A DNA stretch of 64,000 bases from Jeotgalibacillus proteolyticus (GCF_002926065.1 NZ_PREZ01000006.1:1-64000), one strand, 5' to 3'; counted from the stretch's first letter, positions 52,186 to 61,849 are shown. The notes: generated from the letters alone by a model not told the origin. Translations and numbers: made by a program.

Positions 52186-52297
52186 TTGGTACTCCTTTAA
52201 ATAATTATCACGTTATTCGTCGTACAATGTATTATACCAGTTGTACAGTCTTCTGATCCTTCATTCAATCAGGTTATACTATTTCCCGGGCAATAGC

Positions 52298-52332
52298 AAA
52301 GAGGTTGAGAACACGTGTGTCTCAACCTCTTT
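52298..52332. terminator. Terminator after namZ
   Basis: AAAGAGGTTGAGA pairs with TCTCAACCTCTTT across a nine-base loop. It lies about 60 bases beyond the namZ stop on the minus strand. Confidence 0.8.
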
Positions 52333-52394
52333 AATCCGGTTTGTTGCGTTTGAAAAATTATTTTTATGCCCCAGACCCTCTTGCATTTCAAGAA

Positions 52395-53672
52395 TTAATA
52401 AAGTAAATACTTCTTCCGGACCTTTTCAAATTTCTTCAGTTCAGGCTGCCACTCCGCAGTCAGTTCTTCAACTGATCTTCCTTCCTCAATGCCTTTTCTG
52501 ACCCAGCTATTGCCCATCAGGTTGTCAAAGAAGGATATTCCTTGTGCATTTTCAGCCCGGAATTCAAAATCCTCAGGGTACATATCGTGTATGGTTTTCA
52601 CGATGTGTATGCCCGTTTCAACCGGTTTGAATGCATTTCGATTCGTCACATGGATCTGTACGCCGTGAGAAAGTGTATTTGCATGCTTTGAAATCGTTGG
52701 TGTAAACGAAGCTGCTCTGAAGGTAACCCCTGAAAGTTCAAGGCTGTTCAGGCTTGCTGCAAGATCATCTGCATTAATAAATGGAGCACCAATCAGCTCA
52801 AACGGCTTTGTCGTGCCACGGCCTTCTGAAACGTTGGTCCCTTCAATAAGCGCAGCCCCTGGATACACGACTGTTGTTTCTACCGTCGGCATATTTGGAG
52901 ATGGCATCACAAATTCCAGCGGTGTTTCATCATAATACGTATTGCGTTTCCAGCCCTTCATTTCAATCACCGTTAAGTCTGAATTGATTCCGAATTCCTT
53001 ATTGAAGAGCAGAGCGAGCTCCCCTACGGTCATACCATGACGAAGCGGAATAGCATAATTTCCAACAAAGGAAGCATATTTCATATCAAGCACCGGTCCC
53101 TCCACCTTCGTTCCGGCGATAGGATTTGGCCGGTCCAGCACAATGATCGGAATATTGTTCTCCTTTGCTGCTTCCATTGCATAAGCCATCGTATAAATAT
53201 ACGTATAGAAGCGCGCTCCTACATCCTGAATATCAAAAACCAGTACATCAATATTTTCAAGCATTTCAGGCGTTGGTTTTCTCGTTTGTCCATATAAGCT
53301 GTATACGGGAAGCCCTGTTTTTTCATCAGTATACGACTCCACATACTCCCCAGCCTGTGCACTCCCTCTTACCCCATGCTCAGGACCATATAAAGCAGTT
53401 AGCTCTATACCCGGATCATTATAAAGTAAGTCAACAATGCTGGTTAATTCCTGATCAACTCCTGTAGGGTTGGTGATCAGCCCTACTTTTTTTCCTTCTA
53501 CAAGCTGCCGTTCGTCTTTAAGCAGGACCTCAATACCGAGCTGAAGCTGTTTGTTTTTCCCTTTTCCGTTGTCGTTTCCTTTCCCCTTGTCATTTCCATT
53601 ATGCGCATCTACAGTTGATAAGGAAGATAGTACAAGCACGGCTGTTAAAAACATTAGTATCCACTTCTTCAA
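52395..53672 (-). CDS. namZ: Exo-beta-N-acetylmuramidase NamZ (DUF1343)
   Basis: A 425-residue secreted enzyme that removes terminal MurNAc from peptidoglycan fragments. A signal peptide (cleavage near VDA-HN) is followed by a G/N/K-rich linker and the DUF1343 domain. Motifs GLITNPTGVD, LYGPEHGVRG, VFDIQDVGARFYTYIY and DRPNPIAG are typical of YbbC/NamZ. It is the last gene of amiE-nagZ-namZ, the same order as in B. subtilis, and starts 21 bases after nagZ. NagZ and NamZ act alternately on GlcNAc and MurNAc ends. Confidence 0.92.
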   Translation of the reverse strand: MKKWILMFLTAVLVLSSLSTVDAHNGNDKGKGNDNGKGKNKQLQLGIEVLLKDERQLVEGKKVGLITNPTGVDQELTSIVDLLYNDPGIELTALYGPEHGVRGSAQAGEYVESYTDEKTGLPVYSLYGQTRKPTPEMLENIDVLVFDIQDVGARFYTYIYTMAYAMEAAKENNIPIIVLDRPNPIAGTKVEGPVLDMKYASFVGNYAIPLRHGMTVGELALLFNKEFGINSDLTVIEMKGWKRNTYYDETPLEFVMPSPNMPTVETTVVYPGAALIEGTNVSEGRGTTKPFELIGAPFINADDLAASLNSLELSGVTFRAASFTPTISKHANTLSHGVQIHVTNRNAFKPVETGIHIVKTIHDMYPEDFEFRAENAQGISFFDNLMGNSWVRKGIEEGRSVEELTAEWQPELKKFEKVRKKYLLY

Positions 53673-53693
53673 ACGAAACGCCTCCTATTTGGT

Positions 53694-55802
53694 TTAGTAG
53701 CTCATCCCATGTCCATATTCGTACAGAATTCCGCTTTCATAGTCCGGAATGGTAACAGGCAGCAAACCGGCTGGGTTAGTAACACCGAAAATGGCAGCGG
53801 CTGCAGCATCAAAGCTTGCCTGTCTGAATCCATACTGGGCAAGATAAGCGTCCACCTCAGGATAAGCCATAATGTCATATGGATTTCGAATTCCAAGTGC
53901 AATGACCGGAGCTTCAGTTTGAGCAGCCAATGTATTAACCAGCTGCATTTGAGCATGTTGTGGCGACCTGCCAGCTACGGTACTGGTACTTGTTCCTACA
54001 ATGACAGACGCTGCTTCTTGTACCTGCTTTAGCTGCTCTTGGGTTAGTCGAAAGTCTGCTGATGCTTCTATAATCTCCACATTTGCATGGTGCTGTTTAA
54101 CTGCAGCTCCTAATTCAGTAAGGTTGGTTCTTCCAACCACCACAACTTTCTCCTCTGCTGCAGGGCTCAGTGGCAGAACCTGTTCATTTTTTACTAGCGT
54201 AATGGAACGTTCGGCAGCCAGCTTTTCAATTTCTTTATGCTCAGGCGATCCAACCACCTGAAGGGCATTTGCAATTTTTCCGCTAACCGGCGCAGGTGTT
54301 TCTTCTTTAATCACGCCGCGTTTAATTTTCAGGGAGAGGATTCGTTCGACTGAAGCCTCTACTCTTTCTTCTGTTAATTCCCCTGTTTCAATCGCTTCGA
54401 GTAAGCCTGCGCGAACTTCACTGAGTCCGACCGGCATAAGGACGATATCAGTCCCGGCCTCCACTGCCCGAATGGCTGCATCAACAGGACCGAAATGCTC
54501 AACAATCGCACCCATATTCATGGCATCTGTTGTAATAACGCCATCATAGCCCATCTCTTCGCGCATTAACCCGGTTAACACCTTTTTAGAAAGGGTTGCA
54601 GGCAGGGCAATTTCTTCACCTGTTTTTTCGGAAATGGCTTTTGTGTCATCAATTTGAGGAAACGTAACATGGGCCGTCATAATAGCGTCAATGCCTGCTT
54701 CCATTCCTTTTTGGAACGGATAGAGCTCAACATCCATTAGTCTTTCCTTATCATGAGGCACCTCAGGCAGCCCAAGATGAGAATCAACTGCGGTATCCCC
54801 GTGACCCGGGAAATGCTTGGCCGTTCCTGCTACACCTGTTGATTGAAGGCCTTCTGTATAAGCTACTCCAAGCTCTGCAACCAATTCAGGGTCTTCCCCA
54901 AAGGAACGAACCCCAATGACCGGGTTATCCGGATTATTATTTACATCCATCACCGGAGCAAAGTTCATATTAATGCCGAGTGAATGAAGCTCCTCCCCGA
55001 TAGCTCTTCCCACTTCATGAGCAATTTCAGGGGAACGTGCAGCACCTAATGCCATATTTCCCGGCATATCTGTTCCCGACTGAAGACGCGTCACAATCCC
55101 GCCCTCCTGATCAATGGTCATTAGAAGAGCATGCTTTTCAGCCGCCTCCTGGTAGTCATGAACCAGCTGAGTCGTTTGTTCAGTTGTTACAACATTTTCT
55201 CTGAATAAAATCACGCCGCCAAGATGATACTCCTTTACCAGCTGCTCGATTTCAGGCAGCATCTGCGTTACATTCTGCCCATTCCAGTTACGAAAATCGG
55301 GCATAAGCATTTGCCCCACTTTTTCTTCAATCGTCATATGTCCTATCGCATGCTTTACAAGGTCATATCTGTCACCCGTTTGTTTAACGATTGCCGGCTT
55401 TGAGTCAGGCTTCCCTTTTTGGCCGCCTGATTTTGGCACGACCTTATAATCAAGCGCAATCCGATCGTGGAACACACCATCTGTTACATTGATAAAGGTT
55501 CTTCCATTTTTCCCGTTGAATTGAACCAAACCATTCTGATCAACACTTGCGACATTTTTATTGGTGGAACTCCATTGCAGCTGGCCAGTCGAAAGCTTAA
55601 AGCCGCCATCGTCATAAACCCTCACGGTCTGCAATTGGAGCTTATCTCCCTCAATTGCTGTTTGTGACTCGGGCAGGTTTTGATAAAGGACCAGATCTTT
55701 TAAGGCAGGGCTATGGGCTTTGGCACTGACAGGCGGAAAGCTGGATAATACAAGTGCCAACGCCAGAAGTGAAAAGCCAATAAGTTTGCTCGTCTTTTTC
55801 AT
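53694..55802 (-). CDS. nagZ: Beta-N-acetylglucosaminidase NagZ with N-terminal Ig-like domain
   Basis: A 702-residue secreted family 3 glycosidase releasing GlcNAc from muropeptides. A signal peptide (to about residue 28) is followed by a BIG2-like immunoglobulin-type domain at roughly 33-120 (QLQWSSTNKNVASVDQNGLV). Then comes the GH3 barrel with AKHFPGHGDTAVDSHLGLP, carrying the NagZ-specific His/Asp pair, and the nucleophile Asp in GVITTDAMNMGAI. The C-terminal domain completes the fold. B. subtilis NagZ is about 60 residues shorter by memory, so the Ig-like addition is notable and may bind the wall. Confidence 0.92.
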   Translation of the reverse strand: MKKTSKLIGFSLLALALVLSSFPPVSAKAHSPALKDLVLYQNLPESQTAIEGDKLQLQTVRVYDDGGFKLSTGQLQWSSTNKNVASVDQNGLVQFNGKNGRTFINVTDGVFHDRIALDYKVVPKSGGQKGKPDSKPAIVKQTGDRYDLVKHAIGHMTIEEKVGQMLMPDFRNWNGQNVTQMLPEIEQLVKEYHLGGVILFRENVVTTEQTTQLVHDYQEAAEKHALLMTIDQEGGIVTRLQSGTDMPGNMALGAARSPEIAHEVGRAIGEELHSLGINMNFAPVMDVNNNPDNPVIGVRSFGEDPELVAELGVAYTEGLQSTGVAGTAKHFPGHGDTAVDSHLGLPEVPHDKERLMDVELYPFQKGMEAGIDAIMTAHVTFPQIDDTKAISEKTGEEIALPATLSKKVLTGLMREEMGYDGVITTDAMNMGAIVEHFGPVDAAIRAVEAGTDIVLMPVGLSEVRAGLLEAIETGELTEERVEASVERILSLKIKRGVIKEETPAPVSGKIANALQVVGSPEHKEIEKLAAERSITLVKNEQVLPLSPAAEEKVVVVGRTNLTELGAAVKQHHANVEIIEASADFRLTQEQLKQVQEAASVIVGTSTSTVAGRSPQHAQMQLVNTLAAQTEAPVIALGIRNPYDIMAYPEVDAYLAQYGFRQASFDAAAAAIFGVTNPAGLLPVTIPDYESGILYEYGHGMSY

Positions 55803-55821
55803 CTATTTCCCTCCGTTTATG

Positions 55822-57492
55822 TTAATATTTTCGCTTCGTCCAATCATCGCTGTCCAGCTTAAGCTCTACACTATCTCCATTTTGTTGAGTAAGCCTCGGA
55901 TTTTGGATATACCAGCCTCTTCCATTAACCGAGGCATCCGTCTGGTAGCGGAATCGGATGAATTTTGTTCCTTCCGGGATGCTGACGGATTCTTTTTTCC
56001 AATCAGCGCTATTTCCAGTGTAGGCTGGTAAAGCAGCGCTCCAATCTTCGCCATCTGCCGACACTTCGACAAAGCCGTAGTCTGAATTCTCTTCAATGCG
56101 ATGCCATGTTTCAAATGTCAGTAAAGCAGGTTTATCTCCTTTTAGCTCTGCTGTTAATGTGCGCTGCAGACCGTCCCCGTATCCTGAAAACCAGGCTGTT
56201 GATTTTGGAGCTGTTTTTACAGGAATCGCATCAGCTGTCAGCTGTGCAAAGGCTCTTCTTGCAACATTCGTCGAAACCGTATTTCTTGAAGGATGAACGC
56301 GGTTCGTTAAAAGAATGGCGACCGTATCATTTTTCTGGTTGATCACAATTGAGGTTCCACTAAAGCCGGTGTGCCCAAGGGAATCTTCATCCGTTAATGC
56401 ATCCATCAGCCATCCCTGATTCAGCTCCCAACCGAGTCCGTGATCATCACCGGGAAATTGGGGGATCTGATTCTCGTTCAATGTTCTGATCGTTTCCGGT
56501 TTTAAAATTCTTTTTCCTCCATAACGTCCTTCCATGAGGAACATATGAGCAAATTTCGCTAAATCCTCTGCAGTGGAAAAGACTCCTGCATGGCCGGCAA
56601 TCCCATCAAGTGACCAGGCATTTTCATCATGCACTTCTCCCCATACAAGCCCGCGGCCAATTGCCGGTTGATATTCAGTCGCAGCAATTCGCGGCTTGAG
56701 AGCGGCTGGAGGATTATACATCGTATCCTTCATTCCGATTGGATCCGTAATCGTTTGTTTAACAAATGCATCAAGGGTTTTTCCAGAAAGTCGTTCGATT
56801 AGAGCACCGAGTGTAATCATATTTAGATCACTGTATGTATAGGTGCTGTCAGGAGGGTTTACGAGCGGCTCTGCAAAAACGAGCTGTAGCCTGTCCTCCC
56901 TGCTGCTGCCTTGAGTATAGAGTGGGATCCAGGCTGCAAAGCCCGATGTATGTGTCATAAGCTGACGAATGGTTACATCCTCTTTGCCGTTTTGACTAAA
57001 TTCAGGAATATAGTTTGCCACTTTATCATCAAGCTTGAAATGTCCTTCTTCATAAAGCTTCATGGCTGCAGTTACGGTAAAAATTTTGCTGATAGAGGCT
57101 AAATCGAAGATCGTGTCTTTTTTCATCGCAACAGGATGTTCAGCTTTTGTGTACTGATCGTCTTCGTATTGGTAAGCAAATCCGTAGGCATCATGCTTCA
57201 CGACATGCCCGCTTCTTGCTACAAACGCAACAGCCCCAGGCATAACTCCATCTGAAATCATGCCTTCCATTAATGGGTCTATTTCTTTTAACGGGGCATC
57301 AATCATTCCTGCACTTTTTGCGTTGCCGGGATGAAGGACAGGCGCTGAAGTCTTGGGCTGATTCCAGGTAAATTGATTGTTCATTAGGCTCATTTCCTTT
57401 TTTCCAGATTCACCAATGGCGGGTTGTTCTGCTGGCAATGCCGGGGCGATCAGCAACGTACATAGCGTTAAAACAACAAATTGTTTTTTCAT
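55822..57492 (-). CDS. amiE: N-acetylmuramyl-L-alanine amidase AmiE with extra C-terminal domain
   Basis: A 556-residue secreted serine-hydrolase of the beta-lactamase fold that cuts the stem peptide from MurNAc. After a signal peptide, the SxxK pair is in DLASISK (about 133-136) and the Tyr motif is YTYSDLN. Later HTGFSGT matches the third box. About 115 residues after position 440 form an added beta-rich domain (LTFETWHRIEENSDYGFVE, SADGEDW, FIRFRYQTD) like those in immune-inhibitor-A-type proteases. ATG 57492 has GGAGGAAGT before it; the frame extends upstream but is not needed. It heads the operon with nagZ and namZ. Confidence 0.88.
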   Translation of the reverse strand: MKKQFVVLTLCTLLIAPALPAEQPAIGESGKKEMSLMNNQFTWNQPKTSAPVLHPGNAKSAGMIDAPLKEIDPLMEGMISDGVMPGAVAFVARSGHVVKHDAYGFAYQYEDDQYTKAEHPVAMKKDTIFDLASISKIFTVTAAMKLYEEGHFKLDDKVANYIPEFSQNGKEDVTIRQLMTHTSGFAAWIPLYTQGSSREDRLQLVFAEPLVNPPDSTYTYSDLNMITLGALIERLSGKTLDAFVKQTITDPIGMKDTMYNPPAALKPRIAATEYQPAIGRGLVWGEVHDENAWSLDGIAGHAGVFSTAEDLAKFAHMFLMEGRYGGKRILKPETIRTLNENQIPQFPGDDHGLGWELNQGWLMDALTDEDSLGHTGFSGTSIVINQKNDTVAILLTNRVHPSRNTVSTNVARRAFAQLTADAIPVKTAPKSTAWFSGYGDGLQRTLTAELKGDKPALLTFETWHRIEENSDYGFVEVSADGEDWSAALPAYTGNSADWKKESVSIPEGTKFIRFRYQTDASVNGRGWYIQNPRLTQQNGDSVELKLDSDDWTKRKY

Positions 57493-57563
57493 ACTTCCTC
57501 CTTTTCTTTCTGAATTGGTTTTCATGCTTTCATTTCCCTTGTCTTCTAGTTTATGGGTTTTAA

Positions 57564-57592
57564 AGTATAGTTGTCTATACCACTTAAGTCAT
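57564..57592 (-). promoter_or_regulatory. amiE promoter overlapped by a NagR/DasR-type operator
   Basis: Minus-strand ATGACT (57587-57592) and TATACT (57564-57569) are 17 bp apart. The spacer holds AGTGGTATAGACAACT (57569-57584), close to the operator of GntR/HutC-family GlcNAc regulators NagR and DasR as I recall it (consensus like ACTGGTCTAGACCACT). It predicts induction by amino-sugar phosphates. Confidence 0.65.
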
Positions 57593-57679
57593 GATAAAAG
57601 AAGTTCTTGCTTTTAAAAGTGGTTCGTAATGACTATTTAGAAAATTCTATTAATTGGTTTTGAAGGAATACCTTTTTGC

Positions 57680-57763
57680 TTGGCATTCTTGAGATTATGC
57701 GATATAGTATTTTCAACACGTGTAGCGGGATGACCATTCTCCCGCTCGGACGTGTTTTTTTTG
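57680..57763 (+). ncRNA. Candidate ~50-nt RNA with its own promoter and terminator
   Basis: TTGGCA (57680-57685) and TATAGT (57703-57708) are 17 bp apart, a good SigA promoter. The predicted start falls at about 57714, where a hairpin begins: AACACGT and AGCGGGA pair with TCCCGCT and ACGTGTT, and TTTTTTTT follows. The transcript would be little more than a terminator hairpin. No gene lies upstream that this terminator could serve on the plus strand. It might instead be a relic. Confidence 0.45.
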
Positions 57764-57833
57764 TGTAAAATTCTGCTTAATTTAGATAGATGAAGTTTGG
57801 TAGCTAGGGATAAATACCTTTTTAATAAGCGTG

Positions 57834-57953
57834 TTGATTTCCGCTGCAGGGGCATGCTTTCCGCGGGGCGGGGCTTGAGCTAACTTGCTAACGCAAGTGG
57901 ATCTCAAGCTCCCGCTTCTTCCCGCAGGAGTCAGCCCCTTCCGCTCCAATCAA
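57834..57953 (+). repeat. ~120-bp intergenic repeat
   Basis: It has TTGATTTCCGC and CCGCTCCAATCAA ends and the internal CTTGAGCTAACTTGC/GCAAGTGGATCTCAAG stem, nearly identical to the copy at 40425-40544. Confidence 0.87.
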
Positions 57954-58048
57954 CTTCTATATAGGTAATTTGGTGCTTCGGAGTTTGAGCGTAATTGGTG
58001 AAAACCTCTTTTATGGATAGTTCTTTTTCAAATGGTCCAGGTATGGAG

Positions 58049-58288
58049 TCAAGATAGATCTTTATTAACGCCTTTAAAGTGGAAGATATAAAAGATAATT
58101 GCTATGACTAAGAATAATGGGACGAATAGGTTGGAGAAGAGTAAAAAGGTGTCGGGTTCTGTGGGGTATCCTGAACCGTCTGTGACTAAGGCATGCCAGT
58201 AAATATATGAGCTGAGTCTTTCTAATCCATAGATGATTCCTGCTGCTGCTAAAAATAACGATCCTAAGCTGATGTATGTATGATTCAA
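58049..58288 (-). CDS. Small two-segment membrane protein, hypothetical
   Basis: A 79-residue protein with hydrophobic segments at about 5-22 and 50-70, and a polar loop (DGSGYPTEPD) between them. I recognise no family. It starts with TTG behind ATAGGGGGTTTTATA, a good ribosome binding site, and ends in a short charged tail. It is a single gene between the repeat and the catalase terminator. Length and RBS support it, but its role is unknown. Confidence 0.6.
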   Translation of the reverse strand: MNHTYISLGSLFLAAAGIIYGLERLSSYIYWHALVTDGSGYPTEPDTFLLFSNLFVPLFLVIAIIFYIFHFKGVNKDLS

Positions 58289-58394
58289 TATAAAACCCCC
58301 TATTACATTTTAGAATAGGATAGTTGTATTTTTTTGTTAAATCAACTGAATTTTGAGAATAAAGTGATTTAATAAATAAGTGTAAGTGCATCAC

Positions 58395-58435
58395 GAAAAA
58401 AATCCTCCTGCAATCTTTCAGCAGGAGGATTTTTG
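58395..58435. terminator. Terminator after katE
   Basis: AAATCCTCCTGC pairs with GCAGGAGGATTT across a nine-base loop, with T and A runs on either side, just beyond the catalase stop. Confidence 0.9.
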
Positions 58436-58441
58436 TTCATA

Positions 58442-60496
58442 TTACATGATTTCGCGGTCCCAATGACGGTGGGCGGCGATTGCCTGGATGAATTCACCCG
58501 TAAATGCCTCCATATCGTCCCCGTGAACGACTCCGGCACTAGTTTGAATATCATTAGCCTCCAGCCACTTCTTGCCCTCGTGTGTGGCTCCCAGCGGCTT
58601 AAAATGCATAAAGGCTTCATTTAGGAAGTAGGAAGTGTTTTTCACGAATTTTTTCCCTAGCTCCTGCTCGTCTCCACCAACAAGGTAGAGCGCATCGAAT
58701 AGTACAGAATCAGCTGTTAGGAAGGTGTGGTCGACTTCAACATCGATTCCTTCAGTACCCTTAATAACCCCCAGCTTGTCAGAGATAAATTCACATTGAA
58801 TCCCCTCAGCCTTAAGCGTATCAATAACCGTTTTAACCTCAGGACCGTTAAAGCTGCTTGAAATGATGACTCCTACTTTACGTGTAGTAGGCTTTTTCTT
58901 CGTGTTTTCCTGGCTGAGCGCAGGAGATGTTTTTGATTGGGCGGATCGGCCGCCTGTTGGAATGTCAGCTCCAATAGCTTCAGCAACTTCCTTGGCAAGG
59001 TCTGCATTTACATTTGCAAACATATCTACGACCTGCTGCTGGATGTCTTTACGTTCGACTTTGCCAAGCTCAAATGTAAATGCCTCAGTAATATGATCTT
59101 TCTCAGGCTGGCTCATGCTGTTCCAAAACATCGTTGCCTGAGAAAAGTGATCCTTAAAGCTTTCACTTCTTGTCCGCACTTTTCTGCCTTCCATCTTTTC
59201 CTGGTAATGAACATACCCTCCGCGATCCTCAGAGGCAGGCATTGGCGTATTTTGTGCAATGGAATTTTTATGATAGCTTACCGGCCCTTTATTAATCGTC
59301 TGGCGGCCATAGCCGTCACGCTGGTTGTTATGGAACGGGCATACAGGACGGTTGATCGGAAGCTCATGAAAATTAGGACCGCCTAACCGGATAAGCTGGG
59401 TATCTGTATAGGAGAATAATCTTCCCTGAAGCAGCGGGTCATTGGAAAAATCAATTCCAGGTACGACATGACCAGGATGAAACGCTACCTGCTCTGTTTC
59501 CGCAAATACATTGTCCACATTGCGGTTTAAGGTCATTTTCCCAACAAGCTTTACAGGAATGTCTTCCTCCGGCCAAACCTTAGTAGGGTCAAGAATATCA
59601 AAATCAAACTTGAATTCGTCTTCTTCTGCTAGAAGCTGAACGCCAAGCTCATATTCCGGATAATCGCCATTTTCAATCGAATCATATAGATCTCTACGAT
59701 GAAAGTCCGGATCTTTACCGTTGATCTTCTGCGCCTCATCCCATACAAGTGAATGAGTGCCAAGAACCGGCTTCCAATGGAACTTAACAAAATGGGCTTT
59801 CCCTGCTTCGTTGACAAAGCGGAATGTGTTTACGCCAAAGCCCTCCATCATTCGGAAGCTTCTCGGAATAGCTCGATCAGACATTGCCCACATAACCATA
59901 TGAGCACTTTCCTGATTATTGGCTACAAAATCCCAAAATGTATCATGTGCTGATGCAGCCTGCGGAATTTCATTATGCGGTTCCGGCTTTAACGCATGTA
60001 CTAAATCGGGAAATTTCATTGCATCCTGAATAAAAAATACAGGAATATTATTTCCTACTAAATCGTAGTTTCCTTCTTCAGTATAGAATTTAGTCGCAAA
60101 CCCTCTTGCGTCCCGAACCGTTTCAGCAGAGCCTTTTGAACCGGCTACTGTCGAAAAACGAACAAATACGGGAGTTTTTTGAGAAGGGTCCTGAAGAAAG
60201 CCGGCCTTGGTGAATTCTTTCATCGATTCATAGACTTCAAATTCCCCATGGGCAGCATAGCCTCTTGCATGGACAATTCTTTCCGGAATTCGTTCATGAT
60301 CGAAATGGGTCATTTTTTCACGAAAATGAAAATCCTCCATTAAGGTCGGACCACGATCACCGGCTTTTAAAGAAAATTCATCCTCAGAAACCTTTAATCC
60401 CTGGTTGGTAGTCATTACCTTTCCTGAGTCATCAGAACGGAACTGCTCAAGCTGTTCATTTTTACTGTGTTCGTTAATTTTGCCTTTTTCCTTCAT
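58442..60496 (-). CDS. katE: Large-subunit catalase (HPII/KatE type)
   Basis: A 684-residue heme catalase splitting hydrogen peroxide. The core has the His in [43 protein letters not shown], and the proximal Tyr in [16 protein letters not shown]. From about residue 535 a flavodoxin/amidotransferase-like domain follows ([14 protein letters not shown] to YLVGGDEQ), the mark of large-subunit HPII-type catalases. AAAGGGGATTACATA precedes the ATG. A SigB-like promoter (60540-60564) suggests general-stress control. Confidence 0.95.
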   Translation of the reverse strand: MKEKGKINEHSKNEQLEQFRSDDSGKVMTTNQGLKVSEDEFSLKAGDRGPTLMEDFHFREKMTHFDHERIPERIVHARGYAAHGEFEVYESMKEFTKAGFLQDPSQKTPVFVRFSTVAGSKGSAETVRDARGFATKFYTEEGNYDLVGNNIPVFFIQDAMKFPDLVHALKPEPHNEIPQAASAHDTFWDFVANNQESAHMVMWAMSDRAIPRSFRMMEGFGVNTFRFVNEAGKAHFVKFHWKPVLGTHSLVWDEAQKINGKDPDFHRRDLYDSIENGDYPEYELGVQLLAEEDEFKFDFDILDPTKVWPEEDIPVKLVGKMTLNRNVDNVFAETEQVAFHPGHVVPGIDFSNDPLLQGRLFSYTDTQLIRLGGPNFHELPINRPVCPFHNNQRDGYGRQTINKGPVSYHKNSIAQNTPMPASEDRGGYVHYQEKMEGRKVRTRSESFKDHFSQATMFWNSMSQPEKDHITEAFTFELGKVERKDIQQQVVDMFANVNADLAKEVAEAIGADIPTGGRSAQSKTSPALSQENTKKKPTTRKVGVIISSSFNGPEVKTVIDTLKAEGIQCEFISDKLGVIKGTEGIDVEVDHTFLTADSVLFDALYLVGGDEQELGKKFVKNTSYFLNEAFMHFKPLGATHEGKKWLEANDIQTSAGVVHGDDMEAFTGEFIQAIAAHRHWDREIM

Positions 60497-60539
60497 TATG
60501 TAATCCCCTTTGTCATTTATTTAATTATCCCGTAGACTT

Positions 60540-60564
60540 TTCCCCTAATCAGGAACTGACAAAC
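60540..60564 (-). promoter_or_regulatory. Candidate SigB promoter of katE
   Basis: Minus-strand GTTTGT (60559-60564) and GGGGAA (60540-60545) are 13 bp apart, fitting the SigB pattern GTTTnn-N12-14-GGGnAn. SigB control of katE is known in B. subtilis. Confidence 0.5.
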
Positions 60565-60707
60565 GGATTATCTGAATCTTTCATTTTAATGTTTTGTAAA
60601 GTGCTGATTGAAAATCGCTTCTACTTCACCCTCCTTTCGAAGCAGGGTTTATAAATTTCTTAAGGTGGAAAGTAGGGAATAAAAGCATTTAAGAGAGGTT
60701 GTTCGTG

Positions 60708-61847
60708 ATGAAAACGATTGATACGTACTTTCAGACAAACTATGAAGCTTCACGCAAGGTGTTTCGGGATAATTTAGAGACGATTAAAAAGTTCTGGCCA
60801 AAAGCAAGACTTGCAACACAAAAAATCGGAAACGGAACAGATAATACGATTGACATGATTCATGCTGAAGCGACTGAATCAAATGATCAGGTGCTGTTTT
60901 TTACAACGGGAGAGCATGGGATTGAAGGCTATGCCGGTGCAGCAGTAACGAGTTTGTTTATCGAGGAATACGCGGATAAATTAGATCCGAAGACGACAGG
61001 CATTTGCTTTATTCATGCGCTGAATCCTTGGGGAATGAGAAATTTCCGCAGAGTAACAGAGAATAATGTTGATTTAAATCGAAATTACTTAGTTGATCCA
61101 TCAAGCGTTCCTGAGGATATTAACAAGGCTTATGAGAATGAGGAAGAGCTCTTTTTGCCCGCAGGAAATATTGTAAATCTAAGCAGGGAAAGAAGAAAGC
61201 TGCAGGCTCAGTTAGTTAAAGCGCTGGCTAAAGAAGGCTACAGCGGCATTACAGCTGCTAAAGGAATGGGTCAGTTTCAATTCCCTCGCGGCGTATATTA
61301 CGGCGGCGACAAAGAAGAGGAATCGGCGGTATTTTTAAAGGATGTACAAAAAAAGCTGCTTAGTCATTACAATCGCATCATTCATATGGACTGGCATACC
61401 GCGCTTGGTCCAAGTAACGAGGTGACCATGGTCGTGAGTGATAATGATGAGCGGGAGACAGAACAGCTGAAGGAACAATACAACTTAAAAAACATCCAGA
61501 AATTCAGTCCTGAAAATGTAAAGGGCGACTCGACCAGTCACTTCCATGCGATAAAAAACAGGGATTTTGCAGATAAATATCTATTCTCTGCTTTGTTTGA
61601 ATTCGGGACTTTCGGGACCGATCTTAAAGCATCGATTCGTGAATTTATGACGATCATTTTGGAGAATCATTTGTATTGGGATGGAGCCGAAAATGAAGAT
61701 GACATGGAGAAGATTTTAGATGAATTTCGTGCGATGTTTTATCCGGTTGAGCGAAATTGGCGCCAGTCAGTGGTTTCGGAGGCACGCCTTGCGATTGAAG
61801 CCGTTTTAGAAACGGAGAACATTTTTAAGTCAGCAGTAAAAATATAA
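60708..61847 (+). CDS. M14-like zinc peptidase-family protein (DUF2817)
   Basis: A 379-residue cytoplasmic protein of the DUF2817 group related to zinc carboxypeptidases. HGIEG in TTGEHGIEGYAG would supply two metal ligands. NVDLNRNYL and a later His in IHMDWHTALGP follow the same order as in M14 enzymes. The substrate is unknown. ATG 60708 has GAGAGG nine bases before it; a TTG nine bases earlier is less likely. It is a single gene ending at a terminator. Confidence 0.8.
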   Translation: MKTIDTYFQTNYEASRKVFRDNLETIKKFWPKARLATQKIGNGTDNTIDMIHAEATESNDQVLFFTTGEHGIEGYAGAAVTSLFIEEYADKLDPKTTGICFIHALNPWGMRNFRRVTENNVDLNRNYLVDPSSVPEDINKAYENEEELFLPAGNIVNLSRERRKLQAQLVKALAKEGYSGITAAKGMGQFQFPRGVYYGGDKEEESAVFLKDVQKKLLSHYNRIIHMDWHTALGPSNEVTMVVSDNDERETEQLKEQYNLKNIQKFSPENVKGDSTSHFHAIKNRDFADKYLFSALFEFGTFGTDLKASIREFMTIILENHLYWDGAENEDDMEKILDEFRAMFYPVERNWRQSVVSEARLAIEAVLETENIFKSAVKI

Positions 61848-61849
61848 TA

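Noticed and set aside
58863-59386. Long plus-strand frames opposite katE.
   Set aside because: They are antisense shadows of a strongly conserved catalase sequence.
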